From positions 25,049-89,048 of the forward strand of contig JACPAV010000013.1 in assembly GCA_016180645.1 (NCBI GenBank): a stretch of 64,000 nt of DNA, written 5' to 3'. The notes beneath the pieces are model-generated. The model was not told the DNA's origin. It made no database searches and worked only from the letters and a program-made list of their open reading frames with translations. The translations under genes and the position numbers were made by a program. Below, one piece after another: positions 63,666 through 64,000 of the stretch. Origin of the DNA: Nitrospirota bacterium. Its GTDB lineage: Bacteria > JACPQY01. The first letter of the stretch is position 1, and the number at the start of each line of letters is the position of its first letter.

Positions 63666-63927
63666 GGGAGGGTCTTCAGACCTTCCCGACAAGAGGGAGC
63701 AAGTAGGGGAGGGTCTTCAGACCTTCCCGACAAGAGGGAGCAAGTAGGGGAGGGCCTTCAGGCCCTCCCGAAAGAGGGAGCAAGTAGGGGAGGGTCTTCA
63801 GACCTTCCCGACAAGAGGGAGCATCTGAAGTAGGGGAGGGTCTTCAGACCCTCCCGACAAGAGGGAGCAAGTAGGGGCGGATCTTTAGATCCGCCCCTCT
63901 TGGGAGCATCTGAAGATGCTCCCCTAC
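63662..63927. repeat. Tandem array of ~41-bp hairpin units
   Basis: Six copies start at 63662, 63703, 63744, 63784, 63830 and 63871 (spacings 41, 41, 40, 46, 41). Each begins GTAGGGG and holds a palindrome of type GGGAGGGTCT-TC-AGACCYTCCC. Copies differ by paired changes (T-A to C-G in copy 3; GGGGCGGATCT/AGATCCGCCCC in copy 6). Copy 6 also carries GGGAGCATCT-GA-AGATGCTCCC. No coding potential. Confidence 0.85.
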
Positions 63928-64000
63928 GAATCGGCATTCTGTCAGAGGCTCTAAGCTCGACTTTTTCCATTCTTGAGCGGTGTCTGAAGATACCTTATGG
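63928..64000. other. Terminal stretch, nothing recognised
   Basis: After the array, 73 nt run to the window edge with no supported gene or repeat. Another copy of the array motif may begin at the very end (GTGTCTGAAGATACC). Confidence 0.4.

Noticed and set aside
63662..63927. CRISPR array
   Set aside because: Units are contiguous with no unique spacers between repeats, each unit is itself a palindrome, and no cas gene is near.

Overview
The window is GC-rich, densely coded DNA from a Gram-negative, respiring bacterium. It encodes an outer-membrane FadL-type protein, several lipoproteins, an alpha-2-macroglobulin/PBP1C pair, and periplasmic c-type cytochromes. I cannot fix the lineage from sequence alone. 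The bd-like oxidase with a cytochrome c/heme-b (ethylbenzene-dehydrogenase-gamma-like) partner, the PCP_red domains and the many palindromic repeats would suit an uncultivated Nitrospirota, NC10 or deltaproteobacterial-type organism.

Layout. 1-1732: the end of a GGDEF protein, a palindromic repeat, and an RNA ligase gene (rtcB) whose catalytic metal-binding Cys codon is an in-frame TGA followed by a hairpin that looks like a bacterial SECIS element. This is probably a selenoprotein RtcB. 1744-3583: a lipoprotein and a small HEPN/PaREP1-like protein. 3646-7610: a minus-strand nitrosative-stress operon (NsrR-like Rrf2 regulator with a perfect operator palindrome, DUF2249-hemerythrin, DUF59, hemerythrin, glutamine amidotransferase, NnrS-like membrane protein). 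7788-12186: a soluble transhydrogenase carrying an in-frame repeat insertion, an unknown secreted protein with a C-terminal sorting tail, and a PQQ-type sugar dehydrogenase. 12234-20867 and on to 21360: envelope genes (propeller lipoprotein, TPR-like lipoprotein, FadL-like porin, nucleotidyltransferase, TPM protein, LemA, PpiC-type lipoprotein). 21433-23265: GTP-dependent PEP carboxykinase. 23318-32316: a six-gene minus-strand respiratory locus (CydA-like bd oxidase, diheme cytochrome c, triheme cytochrome c with heme-b domain, cupredoxin, Usp/zinc-ribbon/PCP_red fusion, radical SAM-SPASM-PCP_red enzyme). 32465-37033: methyltransferase, Tat protein plus GMC oxidoreductase, AidB-like acyl-CoA dehydrogenase. 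37251-42806: nuoJKLMN only. 42851-51369: PBP1C, alpha-2-macroglobulin, DUF2914. 51676-55791: DUF4143 ATPase, molybdopterin oxidoreductase, CBS protein. 55924-60279: ftsH, folP, cdaA, cdaR. 60371-63454: Leloir galactose genes. 63531-64000: a transposase remnant and a tandem hairpin array.

A theme across the window is small palindromic elements. One family consists of paired hairpins with AGGAY-type loops and covarying stems. It occurs between genes and also inside coding sequences, where it adds in-frame residues or supplies a stop codon.
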